This document shows, piece after piece, positions 48,091 to 59,559 of a DNA stretch of 64,000 nucleotides. The stretch lies in the NCBI GenBank assembly GCA_004352715.1, contig SCFE01000025.1, positions 1,954,710 to 2,018,709 on the forward strand. The letters run 5' to 3'. A model generated the notes under the pieces. It searched no databases. It worked only from the letters and a program-made list of their open reading frames with translations, and was not told the DNA's origin. Position 1 is the stretch's first letter, and each line of letters begins with the position of its first letter. A program made the translations under genes and the position numbers. The stretch comes from Hofstenia miamia. Lineage: Eukaryota > Xenacoelomorpha > Acoela.

Positions 48091-48562
48091 TACAAGAGGA
48101 GGAAATTGGGATTGAAGAAGAACAAGAAAACCAGAAAATACTGTTTGAACTCATGGAAGACATCAACCTCCAGCCATATCACTGGAGGATGTGTTCAATC
48201 AGAACAGAAAAAAACATTACAGCAGAAATCATGCTATATGAACAAATGGAAGCTAACACAGAAAGAATCTTAATGCCTTCAAGTGTCTGCTCAATAAAAA
48301 TGGACAATGAAAAATCCCAATATTAAATGCAACCAACAGAAATGTGAACATGAATTGATCTAAAATGAAAATCTATGGAAAGTGTATTAAATCTAACATC
48401 AGGAGTATCTGGAAACCTTTGGAAGAGAAAAATGGAGTTAGTAATCTGCAATGCCAACTAAAGGGCACACAGATGAATGTGTATAGTAATCCACAAGGTC
48501 GACTAAAGGATGTGTGGATAAACACCATTGGAGCAAGTAATCCTCACAGCTGACTAAAGGGC

Positions 48563-48940
48563 ATGGGTATCAATGCTGAAGAGGAAGAAAGAATACCTGA
48601 AATAAAAGAAGAAGACTATGAAGACTTACAAAAAGATGAACGAGGGAAATTACAACAATTGCTAATGAAACATAGTGGAATATTCAACTTTGGAGAAATT
48701 AGTGTGGGACAAGCAATTGGAGAAACTCACAAAATCGTAACAACAACTGATAAACCAATAAAACTGCCAGTGCGGAGAGTACCTGAACAATTGAAAGATG
48801 ACTACAATAAGATCTTGAATGAGCTCATAGATAACAAAATCATATGATCAAGTGAAAGTCCCTACGCAGCCCCCACAGTGTTTGTAAAGCAGAGAAAGAA
48901 GCACAGATTGTAATTTTCATCAACAATAATAGAATTTGAA
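48563..48940 (+). pseudogene. Ty3/gypsy RT N-terminal remnant
   Basis: Reads HKIVTTTDKPIKLPVRRVPE and ILNELIDNKII, then a stop, then SSESPYAAPTVFVKQRKKH. This is the linker and first RT strand (H-x-I-x-T-x-D-xx-PI...RR-P; S-x-SP-xx-xP-x-V-x-V-K) of Ty3/gypsy pol. The catalytic YxDD part is absent and similarity ends here. Confidence 0.6.
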
Positions 48941-49172
48941 TGATGCCGTTTTTTATATAATCATAAATATTAAAATAGCTTATGCAACAAACCAAATACA
49001 GGTTTTGCATTAAAAAGAACTAAAACTTGGATAGTTGCTAGACATTTTCCTATAAATGGGCTAATAAAATCTATAGAATTACTTTAAAAAGTAATAGTCT
49101 TAGTAACCATAGAAACAAATTGTTTCCGAAATTTGATGATTTCTCTTTTCGTTTTAGCTATAGTATTTTTGC

Positions 49173-49221
<49 letters not shown>
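49173..49221. repeat. (TAA)n microsatellite
   Basis: About 16 TAA units, immediately before the R4/Dong-like LINE fragment. Confidence 0.9.
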
Positions 49222-49593
49222 GAGAAAAGATTGGGAACAGTGATAGACATAGCAGTACCAAAGGACAGGAATGTAGAAAGCAAGGAGAAAGAGAAGATAG
49301 ACAACTACAGCGAGTTGGCAGAGGAAATAGAAAAGCTGTGGAAGTTAAAGAAAGTTGAAGTAGTCCTTGTAGTTGTAGGAGCAGTAAGTAAGATCATAAG
49401 AGATACTTGGAGGAGTTGGGAGTACTAAAGTGGGGAGGAGCAGTAGCACACAAGGCAGCATTGTTAGGAACAGCTAGAGTCCTGAGAAAAGCTCTCAAAC
49501 TCCCTGGGAACTGGTGAGTTCCCCGAGCTGAGAGGGATACCAGCATGAAGCTGTGAGAAGTAAGAATGATATTTATAATAATAATAATAATAA
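49222..49593 (+). mobile_element. R4/Dong-like LINE 3' end in a (TAA)n tract
   Basis: A frame reads VIDIAVPKDRNVESKEKEKI, YSELAEEIEKLW and VEVVLVVVGAVSK. After a frame change it reads HKAALLGTARVLRKALKLPG and a stop. This is the C-terminal region of endonuclease-bearing R2/R4-group LINEs. A short 3' UTR ends in another (TAA)n run (about 49575-49593). The Bombyx Dong element of this group is known to sit in TAA repeats, which matches TAA on both sides. The 5' part is missing, the usual truncation. Confidence 0.65.
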
Positions 49594-52303
49594 CTCCGAT
49601 TCAAAGAAAATCTTAAACGTTTTAAAAGTTGAGTAAGATTTCAAAAATCACGAAAAAAAATTCATTAAAAAATTAATTACACTAAGAGATTTATGATTTA
49701 TTTCAAACTAAAATGTTTAATGCAGTTGGAAATAATCATTCAGGTTTGCATGTGGAAATCATTAGCAACCACTGGATCATGGCAAACGCTTATGTAAAAC
49801 TTCTTCTGCTTCTCACACATATTGCATGCAAGGACATCAGTACAAAAAATTTATTTAAGTAAAATATATGTATTGAACAACTTGAAACGCTTATGTGCTT
49901 ACAATAAAAATTACCTTTGAATCCCAATTAAGTCATAAATTCAAAGTTATACCAAGAGACTTAGCAAACGATTCTTAAAGTACAACAAACTCATCAATGT
50001 AAGAATGCATACTACTAAGAGCATAAAACCACCGGAAACTATTTGTTTGTTAGAAAGTTTTTTAGCTTCAATGTTGATGAGAAAAAGAAATAATAAAATT
50101 AAAGTATTATTAGGAGGTATTAGACTCATTTTACCATGTGAGTACTTTACTTAACCAATCTGCTTGGTTCATTTTATATAGTGTACATAAGAAGAAATTA
50201 GCTTCACTTAATAATCTGAGAAATATTATCTTCAATTTCGGCCGTATGAAAATTGCTATGTTAATACAATAATGAGAAAGTAAAATAATAAATTCTGACG
50301 TTTCTTTATCATCTAGAAAAGCTTCTATGATCAATCCCTGTCAGGAAGGTTTTGTATGACATTTCACTATTGCTTATTATGTTGTGGATCTCTTAAGGAT
50401 TTTTAAAAAATTTTATTCTCGAAGTCGATTTTACACTAGAAAAATTGAAAGTGTCTATTTCAAACACGTTTTACACCAAAACCTATTAATCTATAAAACC
50501 ATCTATGATGATACATTGCTGACTAAGCATTCTTGTTTAAATCGGGTTATTTCACTTTGTTGTAATAAAGCATGTAATGAACTTGCAAATTGAATTATCC
50601 CACAACACTTATTTTGAAGCAAATCCCTTCCCTTAGTGGTGTGCAATTAAAATGATTCAAATTTCTTGAGATGTTAGTGTCTAGAGAATTATCTTCGCCA
50701 ATTTGCAAAAACATCACTTTCTTAATAATTTCAAGTCATCTAAAATTGCCAGATATTAAGATAATGAAATTTTATTTTCTATATCATTGAAATATTCTTA
50801 GACTTATCCCTTAGATAAGAAAATCATAAAAATTGATCATCCTAACATGGGCGTTTTTTGGCCACCAAAATGAAGTGGTTTATCACTACACTTTTACTTG
50901 TGAATAGATTAATTTTGAGTAGGTTTATTACTATATGTATTTTTATGCTTATTTTTTTCATAATTATATGTCTGGATCTGTTTCGTTCAGATTTTGAGTG
51001 GGTCCTGATACATAGAAATTCAACTTTTTTAAAGTGAAATTGCATCTAAAAATGTGATTTTGGTTCTTACGTTTTCCAAACGATATTATATCGGATATAT
51101 CTGCAAAAGTATTCATATATTTTTTTCAGAAAAGTGTTTAAAATATGAATTTAATAATTTTTGTATAAGAATGAAATGTGTGCCTGTTGCGGAACTTTGA
51201 AATAGTATATAATAAATTACAATGAATTGAGAAGAGTTGCACTTACTGGAGAATCTAATACACATAACAGCCTAACTTTCCAATAAAGCAATGCAAAACT
51301 TTTCTGTTGAAACATATTCCATTATTGAGGAGCCAAAATTGTGTGGGTCCGTTACGTGGAATTCATAATTCCCCGAGATGGAGTTATCTTGTGGAACGTC
51401 AGCATAGAGAGGTCTTTAATCAGAACAGTTTCTTAAATGCATGTATGTAGATTTTAGACCAAATGCTTAACCTGGAATGCGAATTCTTAATCGAAACTAA
51501 TCCAGTATGCAAAACAGTGTTAAAAGCCGAGTAATAGTCTAATAGTTAGCAATTTACTATAGATTTATAATCAAGTTTATTACAGAAAACTGCAGTAAAA
51601 TTAAAATAGCATAATGTGCTTTGACTTCTGTTGCAAAGCATAATCTAAGAGTTATTTCTTTTAAAAATTTACTTGGGAACTTCAAAGCTTTTTAATTTTT
51701 CTGATTTGATCAAAATATGTTCAAGCAATCATAATCAAGGCCACAGTAATAATTTTCAATATTTAATATTCCAATTAAGTTGAAGTAGGTATTGTATTTA
51801 GACTTAAAGTCCTCTAGGTTGACATTTTTATTTTAATTATTAAGTGATGGTAAATTGTGAAGGAGTTAAATTTTTTCCTCAGCTTTATAATTACTTATAT
51901 AATTTATTAGTTCTTCAATGTAAAGCTTTTGAAAATGATGTACTACTAAACGTTGTATTTCATAATAACTGTATAGTACATTATTATCATTCCCGGTATT
52001 TACTACACTTGAGTAACCAAGGTAAATTTTAATGCTTGTATTGTACTATAATTACGTTTATTTCTTAACTTAAGCAGTCTTTCTCGACAAAGCGAGTTGT
52101 TTTTTTCTGAAAGTGCCAATTCCTTTGATATCTGCTTGCCTTACACTCAAATGTTGTAATGAAATTGCGTTTTAAGTACAAAGTTTAAAAGGAACCGGTA
52201 TATATTTAAATTTAAATGCTCATAAACCTGAATAATAATGTTTGAAAAGGGCCCCTATAAGCAACTATTTGGTATACTTTGAGGGTAATGTAAACTTCTT
52301 CTT
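49594..52303. other. No recognisable gene
   Basis: AT-rich, short chance frames only. No termini or repeats found. Confidence 0.4.
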
Positions 52304-52930
52304 GTGATGCAAAGTCTGTACCGTCCTCTCCACAGTTATGAATTGTATTTGGCCCTCGCGAGAGTACAAAATGACATTCTACTTAGTGTTGACTCACCTT
52401 ACCCTGTTATCTTAATTGATCTCAGTGCAGCGTTCGGTACTATTGATCATAGTGTTTTTCTTGATCGTTTAAGTGTTTGTGGCAATGGTCTTATTTGGAT
52501 GTACTCTTATTTCTGGAATCGAGGCCAATATGTTTGCATAGCAGATGCTCGGTCTCACTTGCTTACTATATCTTCTGGGATCCCAGAATGTCCCATACTG
52601 TGCCCCTTTGTGCTCAGTTTAAATAGCTTTGAAGTTAAATTGATAGCCTGCTAAACATCCCATACTTATCATATGCTATGTTGACGATGTTCAACTTTAC
52701 GTTTTTGCCGAATACGGATTATAGTTCTATCACTCGTCTATTGAGATTTGCATTACTGATATAACACCAAATCTGATGGATAGTTTTCACGTCTGTTCGG
52801 GGTTCTTCTTCCTTTCTAATTTTTATGTTGGAGATATTCTCCTTGTTCGTTCTAATACATCAGAAACCTCGAGTTCATTTTCGTCTTCACACTTCCTCAT
52901 CGTCAAGCAGTTGTGAAATTTTGCAGCGCT
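52304..52930 (+). pseudogene. LINE (CR1/L2-like) RT fragment
   Basis: Reads SLYRPLHSYELYLALARVQN, VILIDLSAAFGTIDHSVFLD (motif A; Gly replaces the usual Asp of AFDTIDH), SGIPECPILCPFVLSL (worn GVPQGSVLGPxLF motif B) and then, in another frame, CYVDDVQLYV (YxDD box, about 52675). Same type as the scrap at 21341-21665, possibly another copy of that family. Confidence 0.7.
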
Positions 52931-55774
52931 GGTATGATTATGTTTGTAAGAAAGATTAAACCTCTCTTTTTTGTTTAATGTCTAAATCATTTAATTTGGC
53001 TGCTGACGGGTAAGGAATATAAATTAATTATGAATTTTTTCGTATTCTGGATATTAATTACAAATCCGGTTTCATCTGCATTGTGTTTTATGTTTAATAT
53101 TTCATTGCCGTCTCTTCTAGTATTGAAATAGTTAGGCAATCAGCACCTTTAACCATGGATTTAAAATCATTAAAGGAAATAATCTTCTACTGTTGATAGT
53201 ACATTGAAGTTACTTTCTACATTTTTCTTCAAACAAATTTTATTGCACATATTTCGTCTGCCCAGATCTTGATTTTAGGAAACTTCCATTCCAAGGTATC
53301 ATGTTTTTCATTTCATTAATTTCACTTAGTTTTGTTATAAGTATGTTCTGTTCACTTATAATCGTCCCATTTTTTATCAGTAAGCATTCCCATATATCTA
53401 CCTGGCAGTTCAGTGATCGACACAGGACGAAGACAGTCCATTATTTTTACAGTATATTATATTTTTGACAGTGGTATTTTTATATCTTCCTTCCACATTA
53501 ATGGAAATTGCTTTTTAGTGATGCTCCTTATCCATGTTGATTTTATAGCGTATATACCAAATCAACAAAGGCTTGATTTCTTCAGAACCAATCTTGGAAG
53601 CATTAGTATCAAAGATGGACGCGGGTGTGGGTTAACCCGCGTGGGGGTGTGGATTACCAGCACCCCCGCGGATACGATGCAATGCGGGCACTGAATTTCG
53701 AATGCCACACGGGTTGCGGTGCGGGTGGATATTATTACTTTATTACATTATTACTTCTACATTTACTATTTCGTAATTTTTTTATTTCGCTTGAAATTTG
53801 AAATAAGTCTTTGAGCATGGTTCTGCCAAAGATACATGTAATATCATTTGCAGTTTCTTCATCATTTTATATTTAACCAATATTTTACCATGTTTTTGAA
53901 AATTTCATCTCAAACCATTTTTCTTCTCATTTTTTTATCACCATTCTATTATTATCAACTGCATAAGAATCATTCACTTCAGTCTGTAAAATTCTTAACT
54001 AGTCGTTTTACAGTGTTTATCTTGGAATTAAAACTTAAACTCAGATTTGGGAACCTCTGTTCTTACAATAATCTATAATCGACCTTGAAATTGGAATCAA
54101 TTTTTGAGAGAAACACAAATAAAAGTATTTCTTTATTTATATTAGCGCATAACCTACAAAAAATATTGATCATTTACATGTAAAATATTTACCTTCAAGA
54201 AGAACATCATTATTATATCTATGGCAAATGTCACTATTAGAATTCATTACCATTATCTCTATTTTATTAAATGTTAATACTTTACTCGTAAAGAAAGTTC
54301 GTTATATCTTTAATTATAATTTATGATTTAGTCTAATTTGCAATCCAACTTTTAAATTTCCTACTCAAATTACATAACTGGAATTCAACTTCCTGAGAAA
54401 TTCTTTGCGTCATAGTGGGAATTTTAAAATAAAGGGTAACCTCTAGCTCATGTTAATTCCGTTTTCATTAATGAGAAATGTGACTCATTTTTGTACAAAC
54501 TAATCTGATCTGAGGAAGTAACCTTTCCTCGGAATATAACACAGCCCATTCTATGGGTCCACTCGATCCGCTTGCAGCTCTAATTTTAATGCTTGGTAAT
54601 AAAAGCCATTTGCTAAGGGCGTGATCCTAGTACGACTTATTTGAATTTTGATTTAAGAAGAGCCTGTTTTCCATAAATTTTGCAACGTTAATGTTTTCTA
54701 GGGATTGTTGTCTGATCATTTTCCACACTGCGATATTATTATTGCCAGGGTTTCTGCCGGATCTTTGACTTTTTGACCAAAATTTAGGAAATTCAAAATA
54801 TCTAAAAAATGAATTATATACCTAAGGCTTATGCATCTAGATTGTGCAAATGTAGAAGTTAGTTGCCTTGGAGTTCAGAACTTTTCTGCACCTACCCTCA
54901 AGCGATCCTAGAGTTCCTTTAAATCTGTGTTGGTTTCTTTAAGAAAATTTTAAAATTCTCAACACACGAATTAAAATAGGATGTCTGCAATCCAAGAACA
55001 CCACAGGATAAAGGATTCAAAACAAAAACAATTAGATTTCATAAACGTAGCTCCGTCTTTTAATGTCAGAAAAATGGACAGCCAAATAGCCTCATATGCA
55101 GAAAAGTCTTTGGTAGAATTCCAGATTGAGACAGATTTGAAGCTGTTGATTCTTGCTTGCCTAACTGTTAATATTCATGTTAAGGCCTAACTATTCTTCG
55201 GTTGATTACTACATTAAATATAAGTGCTTGTAACATCTTAAGGGTGCGCCTTCTTGTAGACGTTGATGACAATAATGAGGAAAAATTGAATTTGGGTTTG
55301 TTTTGGCAAACTTGATATATTTGTACTTGGTTAATGAATTTTTATCTTAATCATTCATACAATTAAAATTTCAATACTCAAAATTTTCAAATTCACTATG
55401 GTTGTACAATTCATTGCACGGTGGGAATTAGTACCGGGTCTTTTTTGCCCGCCATACAACCTGACACGCCGCGACCAGAATCGATCAAAGAAATATTGCT
55501 AGTATAATACTCACAAGCCCTTTAACATAAAAGCTTCAATAATTACAATTTTAAGAATTTAAAAGATCGAAATGCTTGTTAAGTTGTTCCGTAAATGTGT
55601 TAGTGTTCTTCCATTCTAACGATTACCTGACCCGTTTCCCACCTTAATTAATTGTATACAGGACATGTATTACAGGTATACCAGTGAAGTATTATCGATT
55701 TACCTGCATTCATTAATATTTAGTTTCCCACTATAGTAAAATATTGCTAACAATAAAGCCAAATATATAGGTTA
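52931..55774. other. Intergenic, with a GC-rich patch
   Basis: Apart from 53600-53735 I see no feature. Short frames (for example 54981-55190) have no recognisable similarity. Confidence 0.4.
53600..53735. repeat. GC-rich GCGGGT/ACCCGC repeat patch
   Basis: Dense CGCGGGTGTGGGTTAACCCG, GTGGGGGTGTGG, CACCCCCGCGG and GTTGCGGTGCGGGTGG motifs in otherwise AT-rich DNA, partly self-complementary around GGGTTAACCC. It resembles the interior of some DNA-transposon ends; borders not found. Confidence 0.45.
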
Positions 55775-56704
55775 ATGTTTAGAAACATGCCATCTCAACT
55801 TGAAGAAAATGCAAAGTTTGTTAAAGCCATTCGAAGTGTCTATTCAGAGATCTTCCCGCCCCTAGAAAATGAGCTTATGTGCAATTACTTAATAGCAAAC
55901 AAGCTTCCGCCAATCTATTTTGAATCGAAACCTATTATTACATTTATTGGGCCACAGTATAGTGGTAAAACAACCGCTATTTGCTACCTGCTCGATGAAA
56001 AATATCCAGGTGCGAATTTAGGAAGTTCAGGAACAACAGAACATTTCACCTTCCTTTCCAAAGGGCAGACTGCTGTTCATAATGGTAAGAACTTTAAAGC
56101 TATTTCTGGCTTAGTTGGAATTGCTGATGACACCGTAGAAAATTTCAAGGGAGTTCTCATGCAAAATTCATTGTTGGACTACTTTCACATTGTGGACACA
56201 CCTGGAATTAAACCAAATTGGAGAAACTCGCATCCCATCATTAAAGCATTTAATTTTATTGCAAGTTACACGACTCGCACAGTATACGTTGCAGATTGCA
56301 TGGATCTGACATTTGGTAGTCATTTATCTTATATCTTTAGTTTATTAGAGGAACATATTGATACACTAAGATTTGTTCTTAACAAAAGTGGAAATGTTGA
56401 CAATAAGCAGTTGATGAAGAGTTATGGGACATTTCTATGGACGTTGGCACGTGAATTTAAAATTCCTGAGCCATTGAAAATCTTCATTGGCTCATTTTGG
56501 GACAAACCAATGAGCAATATAACAAACTTCTCTGTCATAAATCGCTGTCATCAAGATTTTTTTAGTGAATTATCGTCTTTACCAACTTTACATCCTCTGA
56601 CAATGTTAAATAGAACGATCTTTAGATCTAGAAAGCTAAAGGTTCTCATGCATCTCCTGAATTATGTGAAGTCTACAAAGAAAATGGTGGTAACTGAAGG
56701 TGGA
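55775..56704 (+). CDS. EHD exon 1 (GTPase-like domain)
   Basis: Starts at ATG 55775, about 50 residues before the P-loop, as in other EHDs. The donor GTAAGT at 56705 is a perfect consensus. The open frame runs on into the intron and a (TA)n tract, which I exclude. Confidence 0.8.
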
Positions 56705-56854
56705 GTAAGTTCATACTATGCACAATTAGTTCTCAGCAAAATAACATCGTCTAATTCGCTGATGAAAAATTCACATGTAGTGAATGATCCCGGTGTTTGC
56801 TTAATGATGCACATGTTACCCATGCAAAAATGCTATTCCAATAATTTTGGTATA

Positions 56855-56901
<47 letters not shown>

Positions 56902-57296
56902 GTATATATATATACAGTGCTGTGGAAGAGTTTGGAATACTTATTTAAAAAATAACTTTGTGAAAATATCCTTTAATTCTAAATCTTACAGTACAAAAAT
57001 AGTCTCCATCCCGCAGTAGGAAGACAATTGTGTTCTTCGTGGGATAACCTTGGTTTCTCAGTACTTGTTTTAGTAACAAAAAGTCAAACCAATTTTGGCA
57101 GTTAGTTTATAGCAGTAATTTCAACAATTTCTCCAAACTTTTCCACAGCACGGTATATATATTAGGGCCTGGCTGTTTACCGATGCCGCGATATTTTAAG
57201 TGATACCGAACCTACCGACTTCCAAAATTTTCATACTGCCGTACCCTAATATATGTATATATAATATATATTTAATTTTTGCCTATATATAATTTT

Positions 57297-57329
<33 letters not shown>

Positions 57330-58465
57330 GAGCAGCAAAGAGTCTTCTACCTTCTTTTCCGATCGAGTAAGACAAACGTCCTCTCATTAAGAATTTTGGA
57401 ATTTTATTCAAAAAATAAACTTGTTCTTTAAGTTCGGCTATTTTAAGTGCAGTTGATTTTTCTTAGTTTGATGGACATTGGTTTTTAGCAACTGCTGTTG
57501 TTTGGTTTCACTAACACACTCTCTTTTAACTCTATATTTCTGAAATATTTCTAACTTAACGTACAATAAAGTATTAATTTTTAAAGTGACTAAATTGTAG
57601 TAATGTCTTTATCAAATATCTAAAATATTATTTAAAGATGTTGCATGTGTAGGTATATTGCGTTGAAGATTTGTCAATCGCAAAGCCCGAATGTCCGATT
57701 TTTAACAATGCCATTTCAAAAGCTCGAAAAAATTTTCTAGAAAGGAAATTTCGTATTTCATTTTTTGAATTCCTTGATATACATCATTGCAAAATTTTAT
57801 TGTACAAAATGGTAACCTAGTATGAACTTACTATTAAAAACATTTAATTAGAAGAAATAGATCAAATATACCTTGGCTTGCAAGAGACGCAACGCGACCT
57901 TCATCTTTGTGATTTTCCCACCAAAAGCAGTTTTTTGTTATACTTAAAAAATACAAAAAAGATCCCAACAGCTTCTAAGAAACATTTCAAGAAGCTAGAA
58001 GAATTCGACGAGAAAATCAAGCCGTTACTAGAAGCAACAGAGGGCTATCACTTAGGAGAAAAGAATATTAAAATAAAAGGTGGTATATTTTTACTCTTTG
58101 ATGAGTTTGATTTCGATGACTACACTGTTCAGAAGCTTATTGCTTTCAAAGAAGCAAAGTGTGATTCTGTATTTCGTAGTTTAAATCCTGTAAAAAATAG
58201 GTTGTCCTATAAACAGATAAAACCGCTTTACGCTTCAACCAAAATTCCAAAAGAAATTCTGCATTCTATTTTTACATTGGCGGATATCGATTGTAATGGA
58301 AAGTTTAGTGACTTTGAGTTTGCAATTTTGCAATATTTGGTAGAGCATAAACTTAATCATAAAGAACTCCCTCAGTTTTTACCTGAAGATTTAGTTGAAC
58401 ACTGTGTTAAGCAAATCAACGAACTTGATGAGGAATCTTCAGTATTGTCTTCAATATCACAATAA
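55775..58465 (+). CDS. EHD-family dynamin-like ATPase (Eps15-homology-domain protein), divergent
   Basis: Two exons recognised: 55775-56704 (310 codons) and 57852-58465 (203 codons plus stop). EHD proteins tubulate membranes in endocytic recycling. Exon 1: P-loop GPQYSGKT (59-66), GTTEHF at switch I, DTPG (141-144), NKSG at the G4 site (203-206), and the family signature IGSFWDKP (238-245). Exon 2: helical-region piece EIDQIYL...DFP, then an EH domain with Ca-binding loop DIDCNGKFSDFEF and the closing ELPQFLPEDLV. Oddities: G4 is NKSG instead of NKAD, and in the EH pocket the Trp of IWxLAD is Phe (SIFTLAD), which should alter NPF binding. Exon 1 ends in phase 0 (GGTGGA|GTAAGT), but the exon 2 acceptors fit phase 1. 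About 15-20 helical residues are also missing, so a short exon probably lies in 56705-57851. Confidence 0.85.
56856..56898. repeat. (TA)n microsatellite in the EHD intron
   Basis: About 20 TA units. Confidence 0.9.
56915..57153. mobile_element. Tc1-type MITE in the EHD intron
   Basis: Left end TA-CAGTGCTGTGGAAGAG and right end (inverted) TA-CCGTGCTGTGGAAAAG, each continuing TTTGGA. 239 bp, flanked by TA, with no coding. CAGTGCTGTG ends are Tc1-like. Confidence 0.75.
57162..57249. mobile_element. 88-bp MITE next to the Tc1-type MITE
   Basis: Ends TTAGGGCCTGGCTG and, inverted, TTAGGGTACGGCAG, bordered on both sides by TA-rich repeat. hAT-like by end sequence; the duplication cannot be read in TA repeats. 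Confidence 0.5.
57306..57328. repeat. (TA)n microsatellite in the EHD intron
   Basis: About 11 TA units. Confidence 0.85.
57852..58465 (+). CDS. EHD exon 2 (helical end and EH domain)
   Basis: Acceptor CATTTAATTAG at 57851 (two other AGs at 57854 and 57860 give the same phase). Stop TAA at 58463-58465, overlapping an AATAAA that may also serve as the poly(A) signal. The exon ends ESSVLSSISQ. Confidence 0.8.
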
Positions 58466-58953
58466 ATTTATAATTTCAATTTTCATGTTTTTAGAACTTA
58501 ATGACTTTAATTGTACATGCACACGTACTTGCTTAAATATGTTTTTTATTAAAGTTGCTTTTTCTCTAGAAATTGTTTTCTAAAATTTTACTTCTGTTTT
58601 GTAATGATCAAAGCCTATGCATTTTTTTCAGATTAAAGATTTCCTTTAAACAGTAATTGAAATCAAAGTTGCCACCATGTGTTGTGAACGTAACACAACC
58701 AAAGATACAACCGTTGTTAACAAACGTTTAAGTGAAATCTACCAAGAAAATTAAATTTTAGACTTCAAACAAGTCTGGTCAAATCTATTCAAATGCTGCT
58801 ATTCCGCACAGATATGCAACCGTGGAATAAATGTTGACCCGGTTGACAAAAACTTAATTAGATCAAGAAGATTAAATTTTAGATTTCAAACAATTTTTGA
58901 TTAATAATCATACAGACTGACTACGGTTAGTGATTCCAAAGTGTCTGGATGGC
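58466..58953. other. Intergenic, nothing recognised
   Basis: Downstream flank of the EHD gene; a TTAAATTTTAGA(C/T)TTCAAACAA motif occurs twice (about 58752 and 58872) with unknown meaning. Confidence 0.35.
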
Positions 58954-58961
58954 GTCTGGCT

Positions 58962-59215
58962 CAGACTTATCAACGAGACGAAATCTCCGTGCTCGGCTCG
59001 GCTCGCCACATAAGATCCTTCAATGAAGCTCATTTGAGCTTGACATTTTTTATAAATAGGTTCATAAGAAAGGTATACTAAATAAAAAATAAGAAAAATC
59101 TGCATAGTCAAATCAACAAGAGCAGAACTATAAATTTACTTTGCTTAGAAAAGGCTCGTTTTGGGATCGTTGTATACCTAATACTGTGCTCAAGCTCGGC
59201 TCGTTGACAAGTCTG
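58962..59215. mobile_element. hAT-like MITE with 8-bp TSD
   Basis: Ends CAGACTTATCAACGAG and, inverted, CAGACTTGTCAACGAG, with GCTCGGCTCG-type subterminal motifs. Flanks GTCTGGCT (58954-58961) and ATCTGGCT (59216-59223) differ at one base. 254 bp. A related GCTCGGCTCG fragment occurs at about 23529. Confidence 0.8.
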
Positions 59216-59331
59216 ATCTGGCTCCATTTTCTTGCGTAATCTCTCAAATTGTGATTGCCATCGAGGATTAAATAAGTGTTGGGTAAAAGCAGTTGGGTGT
59301 TAACCAAACTAAAAATTATCCAACGAAATTG

Positions 59332-59349
59332 TGAGAGAGAGAGAGAGAG
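59332..59349. repeat. (GA)n microsatellite
   Basis: Nine GA units. Confidence 0.85.
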
Positions 59350-59559
59350 GAGAACGTAGATCAGCACATGTTTGAAGTGGCGATTTAATAGTTGTTTTGG
59401 GAAAGAGAATTACTTAACTACCTAACCAAGATGCAATAATTGAGAAGTTATGCTTTCAGCATAAAAAGTGTGACTAAATTATTTTAATAATGATATTATT
59501 AGAAGTTAGTAATTTTGAATATAAATATATCTCTAGCAATTACTCGTTGTAGAGTGATT

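Larger units (their letters stand above)
44730..48940 (+). mobile_element. LTR retrotransposon (Ty3/gypsy-type), 3'-truncated and decayed
   Basis: 5' LTR (44730-45932), primer-binding site (45933-45950), gag-like frames, a protease remnant and the start of the RT region, all plus strand. Homology ends near 48940, so integrase, most of RT and the 3' LTR are missing. It begins immediately after the TTAA at the right end of the 39534-44725 element. Many stops are present and no part is functional. Confidence 0.65.

Noticed and set aside
56705-57019. Open frame continuing from EHD exon 1 through (TA)n to 57019
   Set aside because: It runs past a perfect GTAAGT donor into a microsatellite and a Tc1-type MITE, so it is intron read-through.
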